Below are positions 9,984-19,201 of a stretch of DNA of 64,000 nt, piece after piece. The stretch's first letter is position 1, and every line of letters begins with the position of its first letter. Made by a program: the position numbers and the translations under genes. The notes under the pieces are model-generated. The model had not been told where the DNA came from. It was given only the letters and a program-made list of their open reading frames with translations, and made no database searches. The DNA comes from Corynebacterium afermentans subsp. afermentans (lineage in GTDB: Bacteria; Actinomycetota; Actinomycetes; Mycobacteriales; Mycobacteriaceae), in NCBI RefSeq assembly GCF_030408355.1, contig NZ_CP046606.1:248001-312000 (forward strand). The letters are read 5' to 3'.

Positions 9984-11162
9984 CTACCTTACAAGGCCCA
10001 CCAGGTGCACGAGCGCACCGACGATCGGCCCGGCGAACAGCGCCACCACAACCGTCGTGGCGACGCCCCACGGCGCGAGGAACAACACGGCGAACGCGGT
10101 GGCGGTGGCGGCGAGCCAGCCGGCAACGTAGAACGCGTGGCGCTCTAAGGCGAGCACGGCCACGCCGGTGATCATCAGCATGCCCATGAACGCGGAGGCG
10201 AAGGTGAGCAGGCCGAGCGTGAGCCCGTCGACAAACAGCTCCGGTTTGTACGCCACCCGCAAAATCCACGGGCCGATCAGCCAGGCAGCCGCGAAGCCGA
10301 CGATGCCGACGCCCATGATCGCGCCGACGGGCGCGGCGAGCGCCCTGTAGACAGTGTCGCGGCGCTCCACGAAGCGCACCACCAGCGCCGATTGGAAACG
10401 CTGCAGCGGCACCAGCACCGGCGCGCGAGTGAGCATGACGGCGTTGTTGATCGCGGCGACAGCAGCGCCAGCAGTTGCCGCGGGGAAGGCGGCGGAGGCG
10501 GCGGTGGGGAAGCCCGTGATCAGCGCGGCCGACGCCCCGGAGGCCACCATGGCGGAGCCGACGCGGCGCACAAACGCCCCGCGGTCCACGTCCAGCTGCA
10601 CGCGCACCGGGGCCAGCGCCAAGACCACCGCCCAGCTCAGCGCGCCGATGACGGTGATGGCCAAAAACTCCACCAGCCCACCGCCGAGCGCCCACACCAC
10701 CACCGCAAGCACGAGGCGCACACCGGAGTCCAGGGCAACCAGCGCGGCGTAGCGGTTCCACAGCCCGGAGCCGCTCAAGATGCCGGAGAGCACCGCCTGG
10801 AACGCGTAGCTGAGCAGGCCGAACGCCAACAACCCCGTGGCGGTGCCCGGGTGGGTGGGCACGATGCGCCCCATGGCGAAAAGCCCCACAAGCAGCACAA
10901 CTGCAGCTAGTGCCACGCCGATCGCCGCCCCGAGCTTCCACGGGTTGGCGTTGCCGCGCACCTGCGTCTCGCGCGAGGCTGCCACGGCGCGGGTGGTTTC
11001 CTGTGTGATGCCGTCGATGAGCCCAGTGCAGGCGAAAAACAAGCCCCAGTAAGCCAAGAAGGAGTTGTAGCCGTGCTTGGCGTCCAGGGCCCAGCTGGCA
11101 ATCCACATGACCACAAAGCCGCTGGCAGCGGCGAAGATGGTGGCCAGGGAGAGGTTTTTCAC
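9984..11162 (-). CDS. Polysaccharide flippase-like integral membrane protein
   Basis: 392 residues with roughly ten to twelve hydrophobic helices spread along the chain and few charged loops, resembling MOP-superfamily Wzx/MurJ-like exporters. Very rich in Ala, Val, Gly and Leu. The GTG at 11160-11162 is chosen because it overlaps the stop of the M1 peptidase gene in a GTGA arrangement, which shows translational coupling; an upstream in-frame start at 11195 would lie inside the peptidase gene. It sits directly upstream of rmlB, so export of a rhamnose-containing intermediate is a reasonable guess, but the substrate is not shown. Confidence 0.75.
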   Translation of the reverse strand: MKNLSLATIFAAASGFVVMWIASWALDAKHGYNSFLAYWGLFFACTGLIDGITQETTRAVAASRETQVRGNANPWKLGAAIGVALAAVVLLVGLFAMGRIVPTHPGTATGLLAFGLLSYAFQAVLSGILSGSGLWNRYAALVALDSGVRLVLAVVVWALGGGLVEFLAITVIGALSWAVVLALAPVRVQLDVDRGAFVRRVGSAMVASGASAALITGFPTAASAAFPAATAGAAVAAINNAVMLTRAPVLVPLQRFQSALVVRFVERRDTVYRALAAPVGAIMGVGIVGFAAAWLIGPWILRVAYKPELFVDGLTLGLLTFASAFMGMLMITGVAVLALERHAFYVAGWLAATATAFAVLFLAPWGVATTVVVALFAGPIVGALVHLVGLVR

Positions 11163-12406
11163 GGGCACTCCGGAAGCTCGGGGTGCTGGATCCACGCGTT
11201 CAGGATCGGGGAGATGTCCACACCCTGGCGCTTAAACGCGTTGACCAGGTCGAAGGTCTCCACGATGCCGTGGGCGTTGGTGGCCACGTAATCGCGCACC
11301 GCGTTGAAGAACACGGCGTCGCCGAAGGCGCGGCGCAGCGCGTGGAGGGTGATGGCGCCGCGTTTGTACACGCGGTCGTCGAACATGTCGCGCGGGCCAG
11401 GGTCGGCCAGGGTGAACTGCATGGGCGTGATTTTGGCGTAGTGGGTGCGCACGGAGACGTCGATAGGCATTCGCCCCGTAAAATCCGCCCACAGCCACTC
11501 GGCGTAGCAGGCGAAACCCTCGTTGAGCCAGATGTCCTCCCACTGCGCGATGCCCAGCGAGTTGCCGAACCACTGGTGCGCCAGCTCGTGCGCGATGAGG
11601 CGCTCGTTGCCCTGCAGGTGGTTCACGCCGAAGATGGACAGCCCCTGGGCCTCGAGCGGGATCTCCAGCTCGTCTTCATGCACGACCACCTGATAGTCCT
11701 CAAACGGGTAGTGGCCGAAGACGGTTTCGAAGTAATCCAGCATGGCCTGCTGCTTGTCCAAGTCGCCCACCTGGGTCGCCGCCGGCAGCCACGCCACCGT
11801 GTTGCGGCCCAGCTCCACGCGGTGGAACTGGCCCACCTGCACCGTGGCCAGGTAGGTAGCCATGGGGCGGGCGGTGGTGTTGGTCACCGCCACGTACCCG
11901 CGGTCCGCGCGCACGTTGAAGGTGTAGGTGGCTTTCTCGTCCGGGGTGTCGTCGCAGGGGAACCAGGACGGCGCGCCGTTGGGCTGGTTGGCGGTCAACG
12001 CGCCGTTTTCCAGCTCCTCCCAGCCCAGCAGGCCCCACGCGGTGCGGCGGGGGCGCGGGGAACCGGCGTAGCGGATGGTCAGCTGCATCTCCGTGTCCAC
12101 CGGGATGAACTGGTCGAAGGTGATGCGCAGCTTGCCGCCGTGGTGGCGGTAGCGCTTGATGCCGATGCTTCCGGATACCTCCACGCGGCGTACCGACAGG
12201 CCCTGGGTGAGGTCGAGGGTGAGGTGGTTCAGCTCCCGCCAGGTGCTCAGCGTCAGGGTCGCAGTTGCTTCGAGACGGTTCGGGGCAACCTTGTAGTCAA
12301 AATCCAGGTCGTAGTGCGTGACGTGGAACCCCAGGTTGAACTCCACGCCGGTGTAGCGGTCGCGGGTGCCGGGGATGGGTGTGGAGCGAAGCCTCAGGTT
12401 TCTCAT
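11159..12406 (-). CDS. M1 family metallopeptidase, short form
   Basis: 415 residues, about half the length of classical aminopeptidase N, so it has the N-terminal beta domain and the thermolysin-like catalytic domain but no long C-terminal helical domain. Zinc site HELAH at 273-277 with the third ligand Glu296 in NEGFACYAEWLW. The usual GAMEN exopeptidase motif is replaced by LEAQGLSIFG, as in other short actinobacterial M1 proteins. No signal peptide is evident, so it is probably cytoplasmic. It is coupled to the flippase-like gene by a 4-nt overlap; a functional link is unclear. Confidence 0.88.
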   Translation of the reverse strand: MRNLRLRSTPIPGTRDRYTGVEFNLGFHVTHYDLDFDYKVAPNRLEATATLTLSTWRELNHLTLDLTQGLSVRRVEVSGSIGIKRYRHHGGKLRITFDQFIPVDTEMQLTIRYAGSPRPRRTAWGLLGWEELENGALTANQPNGAPSWFPCDDTPDEKATYTFNVRADRGYVAVTNTTARPMATYLATVQVGQFHRVELGRNTVAWLPAATQVGDLDKQQAMLDYFETVFGHYPFEDYQVVVHEDELEIPLEAQGLSIFGVNHLQGNERLIAHELAHQWFGNSLGIAQWEDIWLNEGFACYAEWLWADFTGRMPIDVSVRTHYAKITPMQFTLADPGPRDMFDDRVYKRGAITLHALRRAFGDAVFFNAVRDYVATNAHGIVETFDLVNAFKRQGVDISPILNAWIQHPELPECP

Positions 12407-12419
12407 ATCGCGGGGAAGT

Positions 12420-14387
12420 CTACGCCAGGGGTGTGCCGATCTTGTCGTCGATCCACAGGTAGATCAACGCCTCCACCCGCGACACCTGTGCATTATCGGC
12501 GGCACCTGCGTGACCGCCTGCGGTGTTTTCAAAGTAGTCCACTGGCTGGCCAGCCCGCCACAGCGCGAGCGCGAAGGTGCGGGCGTGGGCGGGGTGGACG
12601 CGGTCGTCGCGCGTGGAGGTGGTCACCAGCGCGGGCGGGTAGGCCACCTCCTCGCGCGGGCGGACGTTGTGCAGCGGCGACCAGGTTTCGATCGCGGCGC
12701 GCTCTTCGGGGTTGTCCGGGTCGCCGTACTCCGCCATCCAGGACGCGCCGGCGGACAGGGTGTGGTAGCGCAGCATGTCCGTCAGCGGCACCTGGATCAC
12801 CGCCGCGCCGAAGCACTCCGGGTACCTCACCAGCGCGCCGGAGGTGAGCAGCCCGCCATTCGAGCCGCCACGGATGGCAATCTGCACAGGTGTGGCGTAG
12901 CCGCGGGCGACGACGTCCTCGAGCACCGCCTTGTGGTCCTCCCACACCTTGTGGCGGTTGGTCTTGACCACCTGCGAGTGCCACTCGGGCCCGAATTCGC
13001 CGCCGCCGCGCAGGTTTGGCTGGACGTAGAAGTTGCCCTGCTCCAGCCACGCGATGCCGCGCACGTTGGAAAACGCGGGCGTAAGCGAGACCTCGAAGCC
13101 GCCGTAGCCTCCCACCAGCGTGGGACGGGGACCACCGGAGAAGTCGCCGGTGATGAAGTACGGCAGGCGCGTGCCGTCGGCGGAGGTCACCCAGTGCTGG
13201 CGGGTTTCAAGCCCGCTCGTGTCGAAGTGGGCGGGGGCGCGCTTGGCTTCGGTGAGTGCACCGGAGGCGTCGCCGCGCAACAGCGTTGTCGGCGTGGTGA
13301 AGGATGAGGCGGCGACCCAGAACTCGTCGCCGGCCAGCGGGTTTGCGGCCACCACGTGGGCGCTGGCGGCCTCGGGCAGGGTGAGTTCGGTGCGCTCCCA
13401 GGTGCCCAACGAGACGCGGGAGATGCTGGTGGCCACGTCCACGAGGCAGGTGATAAGCAGCGCGTTTTCCGTGAACGTGATCGCTTCGACGGTCGCGTCC
13501 TGCTCGAGCACGGTGAAGTCGCGGGCGCCTTTATGGAACGCGTCGAGGTCGATCACGCCGAGGGCGCCCGCGGGCACGCCCGCGAACTCGGTGCGCGGCT
13601 GGATGAACAACCACTTCCGGTGGGGGATGGCGTCGCAATCGTCCGGCACGTCGAGAAACTCGCCGTCCACCCACGTGCGCGAGGTGTAAAAATCGAGCGC
13701 CCGCGTGACGACGGTCCTCCGGTCCACCACGTCATACCCCGACCACACGCCGACGTCGTCAGGCTCGCCGGTGAAGATGACGGTTGTGTCGCCGCTGCGG
13801 GTCCAGCGCGCCACCTGCATGGGGTAGCCGGAGTTGGTTACCGTGCCCGGGCCTTCGTCGGTGCCCACCAGGATGGTGTCGCGGTCTACCCAGCTGACAT
13901 TCGTTTTCGCCTCGTCGATGGTGAAGCCGCCCTCTGCCGGATCCACGAAGGCGCGGGTTTCAAGGTCGAACTCGCGCACCACCACCGCGTCCGCGCCGCC
14001 GCGCGACAGGCGGATCAGCGCCCGGTCCCAGCTCAACGGCAACACGGTTGCGCCCTTGTACACCCAGTCCTCGTCCTCTTCGGCGGCCAGCGCATCGACG
14101 TCGAGGAGGACCTCCCAATCAGCTTCTCCCTCGCCGAGGAAGGAGGAGAGGGACGTTCGGCGCCAGATTCCGCGCTCGTGCTCGGCGTCGCGCCAGAAGT
14201 TGTACAGGTACTCGCCGCGCCGGGTGACAAACGGGATCCGGTCGTCCGAATCCAAAGCGGCGCGGATCCGCTTACGCAGCGCGGACGAATCGAGCCGCGC
14301 TTCTGTCGCGTCGGACCACTCCCGGGCCCATTTCAAGGCGGGGGCGGCCGTGAGGTCGTCGAGAAGCTTGGGCTCGATATCGCGCAC
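12420..14387 (-). CDS. S9 prolyl oligopeptidase family peptidase
   Basis: 655 residues: an N-terminal beta-propeller region (about 60-400) and a C-terminal alpha/beta hydrolase domain. Catalytic Ser509 lies in RGGSNGGLL, the acid is Asp594 in STRDDRV, and His626 in AGGHAG completes the triad. Family members cut after proline in short peptides. No signal peptide is seen. The gene starts 1 nt after the stop of the upstream mycolyltransferase (14389), and the M1 peptidase begins 13 nt downstream, so the two peptidases may be co-expressed in peptide turnover. Confidence 0.92.
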   Translation of the reverse strand: MRDIEPKLLDDLTAAPALKWAREWSDATEARLDSSALRKRIRAALDSDDRIPFVTRRGEYLYNFWRDAEHERGIWRRTSLSSFLGEGEADWEVLLDVDALAAEEDEDWVYKGATVLPLSWDRALIRLSRGGADAVVVREFDLETRAFVDPAEGGFTIDEAKTNVSWVDRDTILVGTDEGPGTVTNSGYPMQVARWTRSGDTTVIFTGEPDDVGVWSGYDVVDRRTVVTRALDFYTSRTWVDGEFLDVPDDCDAIPHRKWLFIQPRTEFAGVPAGALGVIDLDAFHKGARDFTVLEQDATVEAITFTENALLITCLVDVATSISRVSLGTWERTELTLPEAASAHVVAANPLAGDEFWVAASSFTTPTTLLRGDASGALTEAKRAPAHFDTSGLETRQHWVTSADGTRLPYFITGDFSGGPRPTLVGGYGGFEVSLTPAFSNVRGIAWLEQGNFYVQPNLRGGGEFGPEWHSQVVKTNRHKVWEDHKAVLEDVVARGYATPVQIAIRGGSNGGLLTSGALVRYPECFGAAVIQVPLTDMLRYHTLSAGASWMAEYGDPDNPEERAAIETWSPLHNVRPREEVAYPPALVTTSTRDDRVHPAHARTFALALWRAGQPVDYFENTAGGHAGAADNAQVSRVEALIYLWIDDKIGTPLA

Positions 14388-14388
14388 G

Positions 14389-15510
14389 CTAAGCCCCCAG
14401 AGCAGGCTTGATTGTGGTGTGCCAGGCGCGGTCCATGTCCTCGGTCCAGTACGGCCAGGAGTGGGTGCCCACGTTGCGCAGCTCGAAGTGCGCCGGGATG
14501 CCCAGCCCGTCCAGCTTGGCCTTCAGGTCGTGGGTGCATTTGTTCACCGCGGCCTCGATCACGCCGCCTTCGACCTGCAGCACACCCGCGCTGAGCTGCG
14601 CCGCCGGCATCGGGGCGCCCTTGCCCAGCAGGTAGCTGACCTGGTCCGGGTGGCCCGCCAGCCCCGTGCCGGAGGAGATGTACAGACGGGTGCCGCGCAG
14701 CTTCTCCGCGCCCAAAAGCGCGTCGTTGTAGCGGTTGTACGGCCCGTTCATCGGCCCCCACATCATCTCCGGGGTGACCGTTCGGAAATTCGGGTTGCCC
14801 GCGCGGTTGACGGTCACGCGCGCGAAATTGTAGCCGTGCGGCGAAGACGTGGACGCGCAGCCGGAAAACGCCGCCACGGCCTGGTACATCCCCGGATTAT
14901 GCTGCGCGAACAGCAGGGCGGAGGTGGCGGACATGGACACACCGGTCACGGCGCGGCGGCCGTTGGCGCCCACCACGCGCTCGATCGGGCCGGGAAGCTC
15001 CTTGGTCAAAAACGTCTCCCACTTCTGCGGGCCGTTGATGTAGTCGGAGGCGACGTCGTTTTTCACCCAGTCCGTGTAGTAGGAAAACGCGCCGGCCTGC
15101 GGCACCACCACGTTGACGCCTTTGCCGGCGAAGTAGTCCTTCACCGGGTAGAGCTTCAACCAGTCCTGGTTCTGCTCTGCGCCGCCGGCACCGTTGAGCA
15201 GGTACAGCGTCGGTGCGTTGCGCACGCGGTTGCCGGCGGCGTCGGTGGCCGGCACCACTGCGACCGGGATGTCGCGGCGCATAGAGGGGGAGTACACGTT
15301 GTAGGACAGCACCGTCTTGTGGTCCACCTGGTTGGCCCACTCCTGCGGCTGGCCGGTGAGGGTGATCCGCGGCGGGTTCGATCGTGCGTCCCACGCCTTC
15401 ACAACGCCTTCCTGGCCGGCCGGCTGCTGGGCGGAGGTCGCCGGTGCGCTGGTGCCGGCGAGGGAGACTGCCGTGAGGGCGGCAAGCGCCGCCGCCTTGA
15501 TCTTCTTCAT
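14389..15510 (-). CDS. Mycolyltransferase (antigen 85 family)
   Basis: 373 residues with a signal peptide (about 1-27, cleavage near TSA). Alpha/beta hydrolase fold: nucleophile Ser192 in GVSMSA, a Glu in the LQVEGGVIEA helix, and His350 in NVGTHSWPYW. Enzymes of this family move mycolic acids from trehalose monomycolate to trehalose, arabinogalactan or, for some, Ser residues of small mycomembrane proteins. Length is close to single-domain corynebacterial homologues, with no C-terminal LGFP repeats. A 36-codon ORF starts 144 bp upstream on the opposite strand. Which acceptor it uses cannot be told from sequence. Confidence 0.93.
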   Translation of the reverse strand: MKKIKAAALAALTAVSLAGTSAPATSAQQPAGQEGVVKAWDARSNPPRITLTGQPQEWANQVDHKTVLSYNVYSPSMRRDIPVAVVPATDAAGNRVRNAPTLYLLNGAGGAEQNQDWLKLYPVKDYFAGKGVNVVVPQAGAFSYYTDWVKNDVASDYINGPQKWETFLTKELPGPIERVVGANGRRAVTGVSMSATSALLFAQHNPGMYQAVAAFSGCASTSSPHGYNFARVTVNRAGNPNFRTVTPEMMWGPMNGPYNRYNDALLGAEKLRGTRLYISSGTGLAGHPDQVSYLLGKGAPMPAAQLSAGVLQVEGGVIEAAVNKCTHDLKAKLDGLGIPAHFELRNVGTHSWPYWTEDMDRAWHTTIKPALGA

Positions 15511-15654
15511 GTGTGTATCCAGTCCTGGGGGAGGGGGTTAAACTGACAGGCAATTATTGCGCCATTCTATGGGACATTCGTTACTGTAGTGGCCAGCGTT
15601 ACGCGTGTGGCGTGTTGCGCCGCCCGCCCGGAAACCCCGAAAGGACCCCAAAAC

Positions 15655-15765
15655 ATGAACCCCATCGAAACCGCCCAGGTGCAGATCAACCAGCTTCTCG
15701 GCGAGCTCGTGCACGCAGGCTCCTCCATGTCCTCCACCATCGCCTACGGCATGGGCATGTTCTAA
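15655..15765 (+). CDS. 36-residue Ser-rich small ORF, possible mycomembrane peptide
   Basis: The ORF runs from ATG 15655 to TAA 15763-15765 and has GAAAGGA 9-15 nt upstream. The predicted peptide begins MNPIETAQVQINQLLGE, continues with HAGSSMSST and ends with YGMGMF. The N-terminal half could form an amphipathic helix; there is no signal peptide. A perfect stem-loop lies 31 bp downstream. Corynebacterial PorA/PorH-like proteins are also very short, lack signal peptides and can carry mycolates on Ser. Location between two mycolyltransferase genes makes a similar role plausible, but I see no clear homology, so function is unknown. Coding status rests on the RBS, the position and the terminator. 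Confidence 0.5.
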   Translation: MNPIETAQVQINQLLGELVHAGSSMSSTIAYGMGMF

Positions 15766-15795
15766 GGGCAATGTTCTAGCGCGCTGCGCAGCGAA

Positions 15796-15834
15796 AAAGG
15801 TGCCTCCCCGGACTGTTGTCGGGGAGGCACCTTT
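15796..15834. terminator. Bidirectional terminator, perfect 15-bp stem
   Basis: AAAGGTGCCTCCCCG at 15796-15810 pairs perfectly with 15820-15834 around a 9-nt loop. On the minus strand a T5 run follows, so it ends the mycolyltransferase transcript; on the plus strand it follows the 36-codon ORF. Confidence 0.88.
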
Positions 15835-15855
15835 GGTTCGTCGAGAAGCAGGTGC

Positions 15856-17301
15856 CTACTGCTCCAGGCCGAGCGCCTTCTTGAACACCTTGTCAAAGGA
15901 AAGCTGCACGTCGTTGCGCCAGGACGCCCAGCTGTGGGTGCCCACATTGCGCAGCTCAGCGTGGGTGACCTCCACGTCGTTGGCGCGCATCTTCACCATC
16001 AGATCGTGGGTGCAGGCGTTCATCGCAGCCTCGATCACGCCGCCTTCGACCTGCAGGGTCATCGCGTTGGACAGTGCGCGGGCCGAAGCCGAGTCCGGGT
16101 CCACGCCGTACTCATTGATCAAGCGGTCCTTCAGGTAGCCCGGCGTATCGCTCGCGCCCGCCAGACCGGTGCCGGTGGACAGGTACACCGCGGTGCCCTT
16201 CAGATCTGCGGCGTTGACCAGCGCGTCGTAGTGGCGGTTGTAGTCCGAGCCGCGCTCTCCGAAGATGTACTCCGGCGTCATCACATTCGGCGCGCCGCGG
16301 CTGACGGTCAGGTCCAGGAACGCCCACGGGATCGGCCGGGACGTCGCCGCGCAGCCGGAGAAGGAGCCGACCGCGTCGTAGAAGCCCGGGTTGTGTTCCG
16401 CAAGCAGCAGCACGGAGGTTGCGGCCATGGACAGGCCGGCCGCCGCGCGGTGCTCCTCGTCGGCGTTCATGTACGGCTCAACCGCCTGCGGCAGCTCGTT
16501 AGCCAGGAAGGTCGACCACATCTGCTTGCCGTGGAAGAACGGGTTCGTGTCCGTGTCCACCGGCGGCTCGGCGGCCCAGTCCACGTAGTAGGAGAACGCG
16601 CCTTCCATCGGGATGACAACGTTCGCGCCGGAATCCTTGTAGGTCTCTTCCAGCTCGTCGTAGGCCTGCGCCACCCAGTCGGTGTCCTGCTCGGATCCGC
16701 CGGCGCCGTTGAGCAGGTAGACCGTCGGGGCGTTCTCCTTGCGGTCGCCGTTTTCGTCGGTGGCGTAGAAGATCGCCACCGGGATGTCGCGCTCCATGGA
16801 CTCGGAGTACACGGAGATTGCCTCGTTGTCCCAGGTGTCGCGGTGGCGAGCGAGGATGCGCACCCACGCCTGGTCCTTGCCCTGGTACGTCTTCGGCGCC
16901 TCGTCGAGCGGGCGGACGTTCGGGTGCTCGTCCGTCGGCTCTGGGTCCTCGGTGGTCTCCACGACCGTTACGGTCGGGCTCGTGCTTGTCAGCGTCGCAT
17001 CCGTCGCCGCCGTCGTCGGCGCCGTTGTCGCCGTTGTCGCTGTGGTGGCCGTTGTGGCCGTCGTGGACTTCGGCACAACCTTCGGCTTCTCCGACGTGGT
17101 GGTGGTCGGGCTCGTGGTCGAGTTCGCGGTGGTGCTGGTTGTTGGGGTGGGAAGCGAGGTCTGCACGGTCGTCGCCGCCGGGGACAGGGTGGTGACCGGC
17201 TTGTCGGCGCCGCCCTCCGCGAAGTGCTGGACGGCGGGCACGGAGCCTGCGGCGATAAGGGCGGTGGCGCCGAGGGCTACCGCCGTGCGAGTGAACTTCA
17301 C
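15856..17301 (-). CDS. Mycolyltransferase (antigen 85 family) with Thr-rich N-terminal linker
   Basis: 481 residues. After a signal or anchor segment (about 1-20) comes a roughly 110-residue low-complexity region with repeated TTA triplets plus Ser, Pro and Val, then the esterase domain. The nucleophile lies in AGLSMAA, LQVEGGVIEA is conserved, and the His is in NVGTHSWASW. The linker would extend the catalytic domain away from the membrane or through the wall. GTG at 17299-17301 is chosen because it begins the signal peptide (VKFTRTAVALG) and has GAAAGTGAG upstream; an in-frame GTG at 17367 would add 22 non-hydrophobic residues. Paralogous to the gene at 14389-15510. Confidence 0.92.
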   Translation of the reverse strand: MKFTRTAVALGATALIAAGSVPAVQHFAEGGADKPVTTLSPAATTVQTSLPTPTTSTTANSTTSPTTTTSEKPKVVPKSTTATTATTATTATTAPTTAATDATLTSTSPTVTVVETTEDPEPTDEHPNVRPLDEAPKTYQGKDQAWVRILARHRDTWDNEAISVYSESMERDIPVAIFYATDENGDRKENAPTVYLLNGAGGSEQDTDWVAQAYDELEETYKDSGANVVIPMEGAFSYYVDWAAEPPVDTDTNPFFHGKQMWSTFLANELPQAVEPYMNADEEHRAAAGLSMAATSVLLLAEHNPGFYDAVGSFSGCAATSRPIPWAFLDLTVSRGAPNVMTPEYIFGERGSDYNRHYDALVNAADLKGTAVYLSTGTGLAGASDTPGYLKDRLINEYGVDPDSASARALSNAMTLQVEGGVIEAAMNACTHDLMVKMRANDVEVTHAELRNVGTHSWASWRNDVQLSFDKVFKKALGLEQ

Positions 17302-17381
17302 AGTGAACCGCTCACTTTCATTCGAGGAAGAAACAAGATGCTCCGCAACATTTTGCCAGACGGACACGTACGATATGCAGC

Positions 17382-18794
17382 GTGAGTAAAGAACATTTTG
17401 ACGTTGTTGTCCTCGGCGCTGGCCCCGGTGGCTACGTCGCCGCCATCCGCGCAGCTCAGCTGGGTAAAAAGGTAGCTGTTATTGAGAAGCAGTACTGGGG
17501 CGGTGTCTGCCTCAACGTGGGCTGCATCCCCTCCAAGGCCCTGATCAAGAACGCTGAAGTGGCTGAGATCTTCAACCACGAAGCCAAGACGTTCGGCATC
17601 AAGGGCGACGTGGAGTTCGACTACACCGATGCCCACAAGCGTTCCCGCAAGGTCTCCCAGAAGATCGTCGGCGGCGTGCACTACCTGATGAAGAAGAACA
17701 AGATCCAGGAGATCAACGGCCTGGGCACCTTCACGGACGCCAAGACCATCGAGATCACCGACGGTGACGACAAGGGTATGACCGTCACCTTCGATGACTG
17801 CATCATCGCCACCGGCGCTGTGGTGCGCACCCTGCCGGGCATCGAGCTGTCCGACAACGTGGTCTCCTACGAGGAGCAGATCCTCAACCCGGAGGCCCCG
17901 GAGAAGATGGTCATCGTCGGTGCCGGCGCGATCGGCATGGAGTTCGCCTACGTGCTGTCCAACTACGGCGTGGACGTCACGGTCATCGAGTATCAGGACC
18001 GCGTCCTGCCCAATGAGGACAAGGACGTGTCCAAGGAGATCGCCAAGGCATACAAGAAGCTCGGCGTGAAGCTGCTCACCGGCCACGCCACCACCGAGGT
18101 GCGCGACAACGGCGATTCCGTCGAGGTGGACGTGAAGAAGAACGGCTCCGACGACGTGGAGACGCTCACCGCGGATCGCGTGATGATCTCCGTCGGCTTC
18201 GCCCCGCGCACCGAGGGCTACGGCCTGGAGAACACGGGCGTCGAGCTCACGGACCGCGGCGCCATCGCCATCGACGAGCGCATGCGCACCAACGTCGACG
18301 GCATCTACGCCATCGGCGACGTGACCGCGAAGCTGCAGCTCGCCCACGTGGCTGAGGCCCAGGGCATCATCGCCGCCGAGACCATTGCGGACGCGGAGAC
18401 CCTCGAGATCGAGGATTACATGATGACCCCGCGCGCCACCTTCTGTAACCCGCAGGTCGCTTCCATGGGTTACACCGAGGAGCAGGCGAAGGAGAAGTGG
18501 CCGGACCGCGACATCAAGGTCGCCACCTTCCCGTTCACTGCAAACGGCAAGGCAGTCGGCCTGAACGAGACTGCCGGCTTTGGCAAGCTCGTCGCGGACG
18601 CCGAGTTCGGCGAGATCCTCGGTGCGCACCTGGTTGGTGCCAACGTCTCCGAGCTGCTTCCGGAGGTCGTGCTGGCGCAGCGCTTCGACCTCACCGCAGG
18701 CGAGATCGCGCGCTCCATCCACATCCACCCGACCCTGTCCGAGGTGCTCAAGGAGATCGCGCACGGCGTCGAAGGCCACATGATCAACCTCTAA
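17382..18794 (+). CDS. lpd: Dihydrolipoyl dehydrogenase
   Basis: 470 residues, normal length. FAD loop GAGPGG near the N-terminus, redox disulfide Cys43/Cys48 in [16 protein letters not shown]-domain loop GAGAIG, and C-terminal His449/Glu454 in HPTLSE. It is the E3 subunit of the pyruvate and 2-oxoglutarate dehydrogenase complexes, reoxidising lipoamide to make NADH. The start is a GTG; TACGAT at 17369-17374 lies 7 nt before it and there is no clear RBS, suggesting a leaderless message. A strong terminator follows at 18816, so it is monocistronic. Confidence 0.96.
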   Translation: MSKEHFDVVVLGAGPGGYVAAIRAAQLGKKVAVIEKQYWGGVCLNVGCIPSKALIKNAEVAEIFNHEAKTFGIKGDVEFDYTDAHKRSRKVSQKIVGGVHYLMKKNKIQEINGLGTFTDAKTIEITDGDDKGMTVTFDDCIIATGAVVRTLPGIELSDNVVSYEEQILNPEAPEKMVIVGAGAIGMEFAYVLSNYGVDVTVIEYQDRVLPNEDKDVSKEIAKAYKKLGVKLLTGHATTEVRDNGDSVEVDVKKNGSDDVETLTADRVMISVGFAPRTEGYGLENTGVELTDRGAIAIDERMRTNVDGIYAIGDVTAKLQLAHVAEAQGIIAAETIADAETLEIEDYMMTPRATFCNPQVASMGYTEEQAKEKWPDRDIKVATFPFTANGKAVGLNETAGFGKLVADAEFGEILGAHLVGANVSELLPEVVLAQRFDLTAGEIARSIHIHPTLSEVLKEIAHGVEGHMINL

Positions 18795-18815
18795 GCCTTC
18801 GCTTTACGACGCACC

Positions 18816-18851
18816 AAAGGCGGGCCCCGCTTTCCTGCAGGGCCCGCCTTT
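18816..18851 (+). terminator. Terminator of lpd
   Basis: AAAGGCGGGCCC at 18816-18827 pairs with GGGCCCGCCTTT at 18840-18851, with a 12-nt loop and a T run (TTTTT) at the 3' side. Classic Rho-independent signal 22 bp after the lpd stop. Confidence 0.9.
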
Positions 18852-18920
18852 TTGCGTGCGCATTCGGCGGGGCCAGGCTGGGGCAGTCTTGAAATGCCCT
18901 GCTCGGCCGCGCCGGCGGCA

Positions 18921-18967
18921 GATCTGCTAGTTCACCTGCGGAGGTGCGGTGCCGGAACTAGCAGATC
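18921..18967. repeat. Intergenic inverted repeat, family GATCTGCTAG, copy A
   Basis: GATCTGCTAGTTC at 18921-18933 pairs perfectly with GAACTAGCAGATC at 18955-18967 around a 21-nt loop. The same arms and the same loop length recur at 49088-49138, and a shorter copy is at 19026-19062. There is no T run, so it is not a standard terminator. Arms are AT-richer than the surroundings. Confidence 0.85.
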
Positions 18968-19025
18968 AGGCTCGTAGTGAAAGCCGTTGCCGATATCACC
19001 TGCGGGAATGAAAAGTTGGGGAAGC

Positions 19026-19062
19026 GATCTGCTAGTTCGGTTCTGGGGGTTGCTAGCAGATC
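19026..19062. repeat. Intergenic inverted repeat, family GATCTGCTAG, copy B
   Basis: GATCTGCTAG at 19026-19035 pairs with CTAGCAGATC at 19053-19062 around a 17-nt loop. The left arm continues TTC as in copy A, but the right arm has diverged just inside the stem. It lies 59 bp after copy A, so the lpd to SRPBCC gap (18795-19201) holds two copies and two terminators and no gene. Confidence 0.8.
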
Positions 19063-19138
19063 TGCAATTCGAAGTACTGCAGCACGGTGCTGGACTGGGG
19101 GATGGGGGCGGTCGCGCCGGCGAAGCGGCGGGCATGCG

Positions 19139-19179
19139 AAAGGCGGCCGACCGGGCGCTGGGTCCGGCGGGCCGCCTTT
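19139..19179 (-). terminator. Terminator of the SRPBCC gene
   Basis: AAAGGCGGCC at 19139-19148 pairs with GGCCGCCTTT at 19170-19179. Read on the minus strand it lies 23 bp after the stop at 19202 and ends in CCTTTCG, with a short T run. Confidence 0.65.
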
Positions 19180-19201
19180 GGTGACGTCGAGAAGCGAAGG
19201 C

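Noticed and set aside
15655..15765. Calling the 36-codon ORF a porin (PorA/PorH)
   Set aside because: I see no clear sequence identity; only size, location and Ser content match, so it is kept as an unknown with a hypothesis.
16930..17200. A tandem-repeat-like Thr/Ala triplet region
   Set aside because: It is the coding sequence of the Thr-rich linker of the second mycolyltransferase, not an independent DNA repeat.
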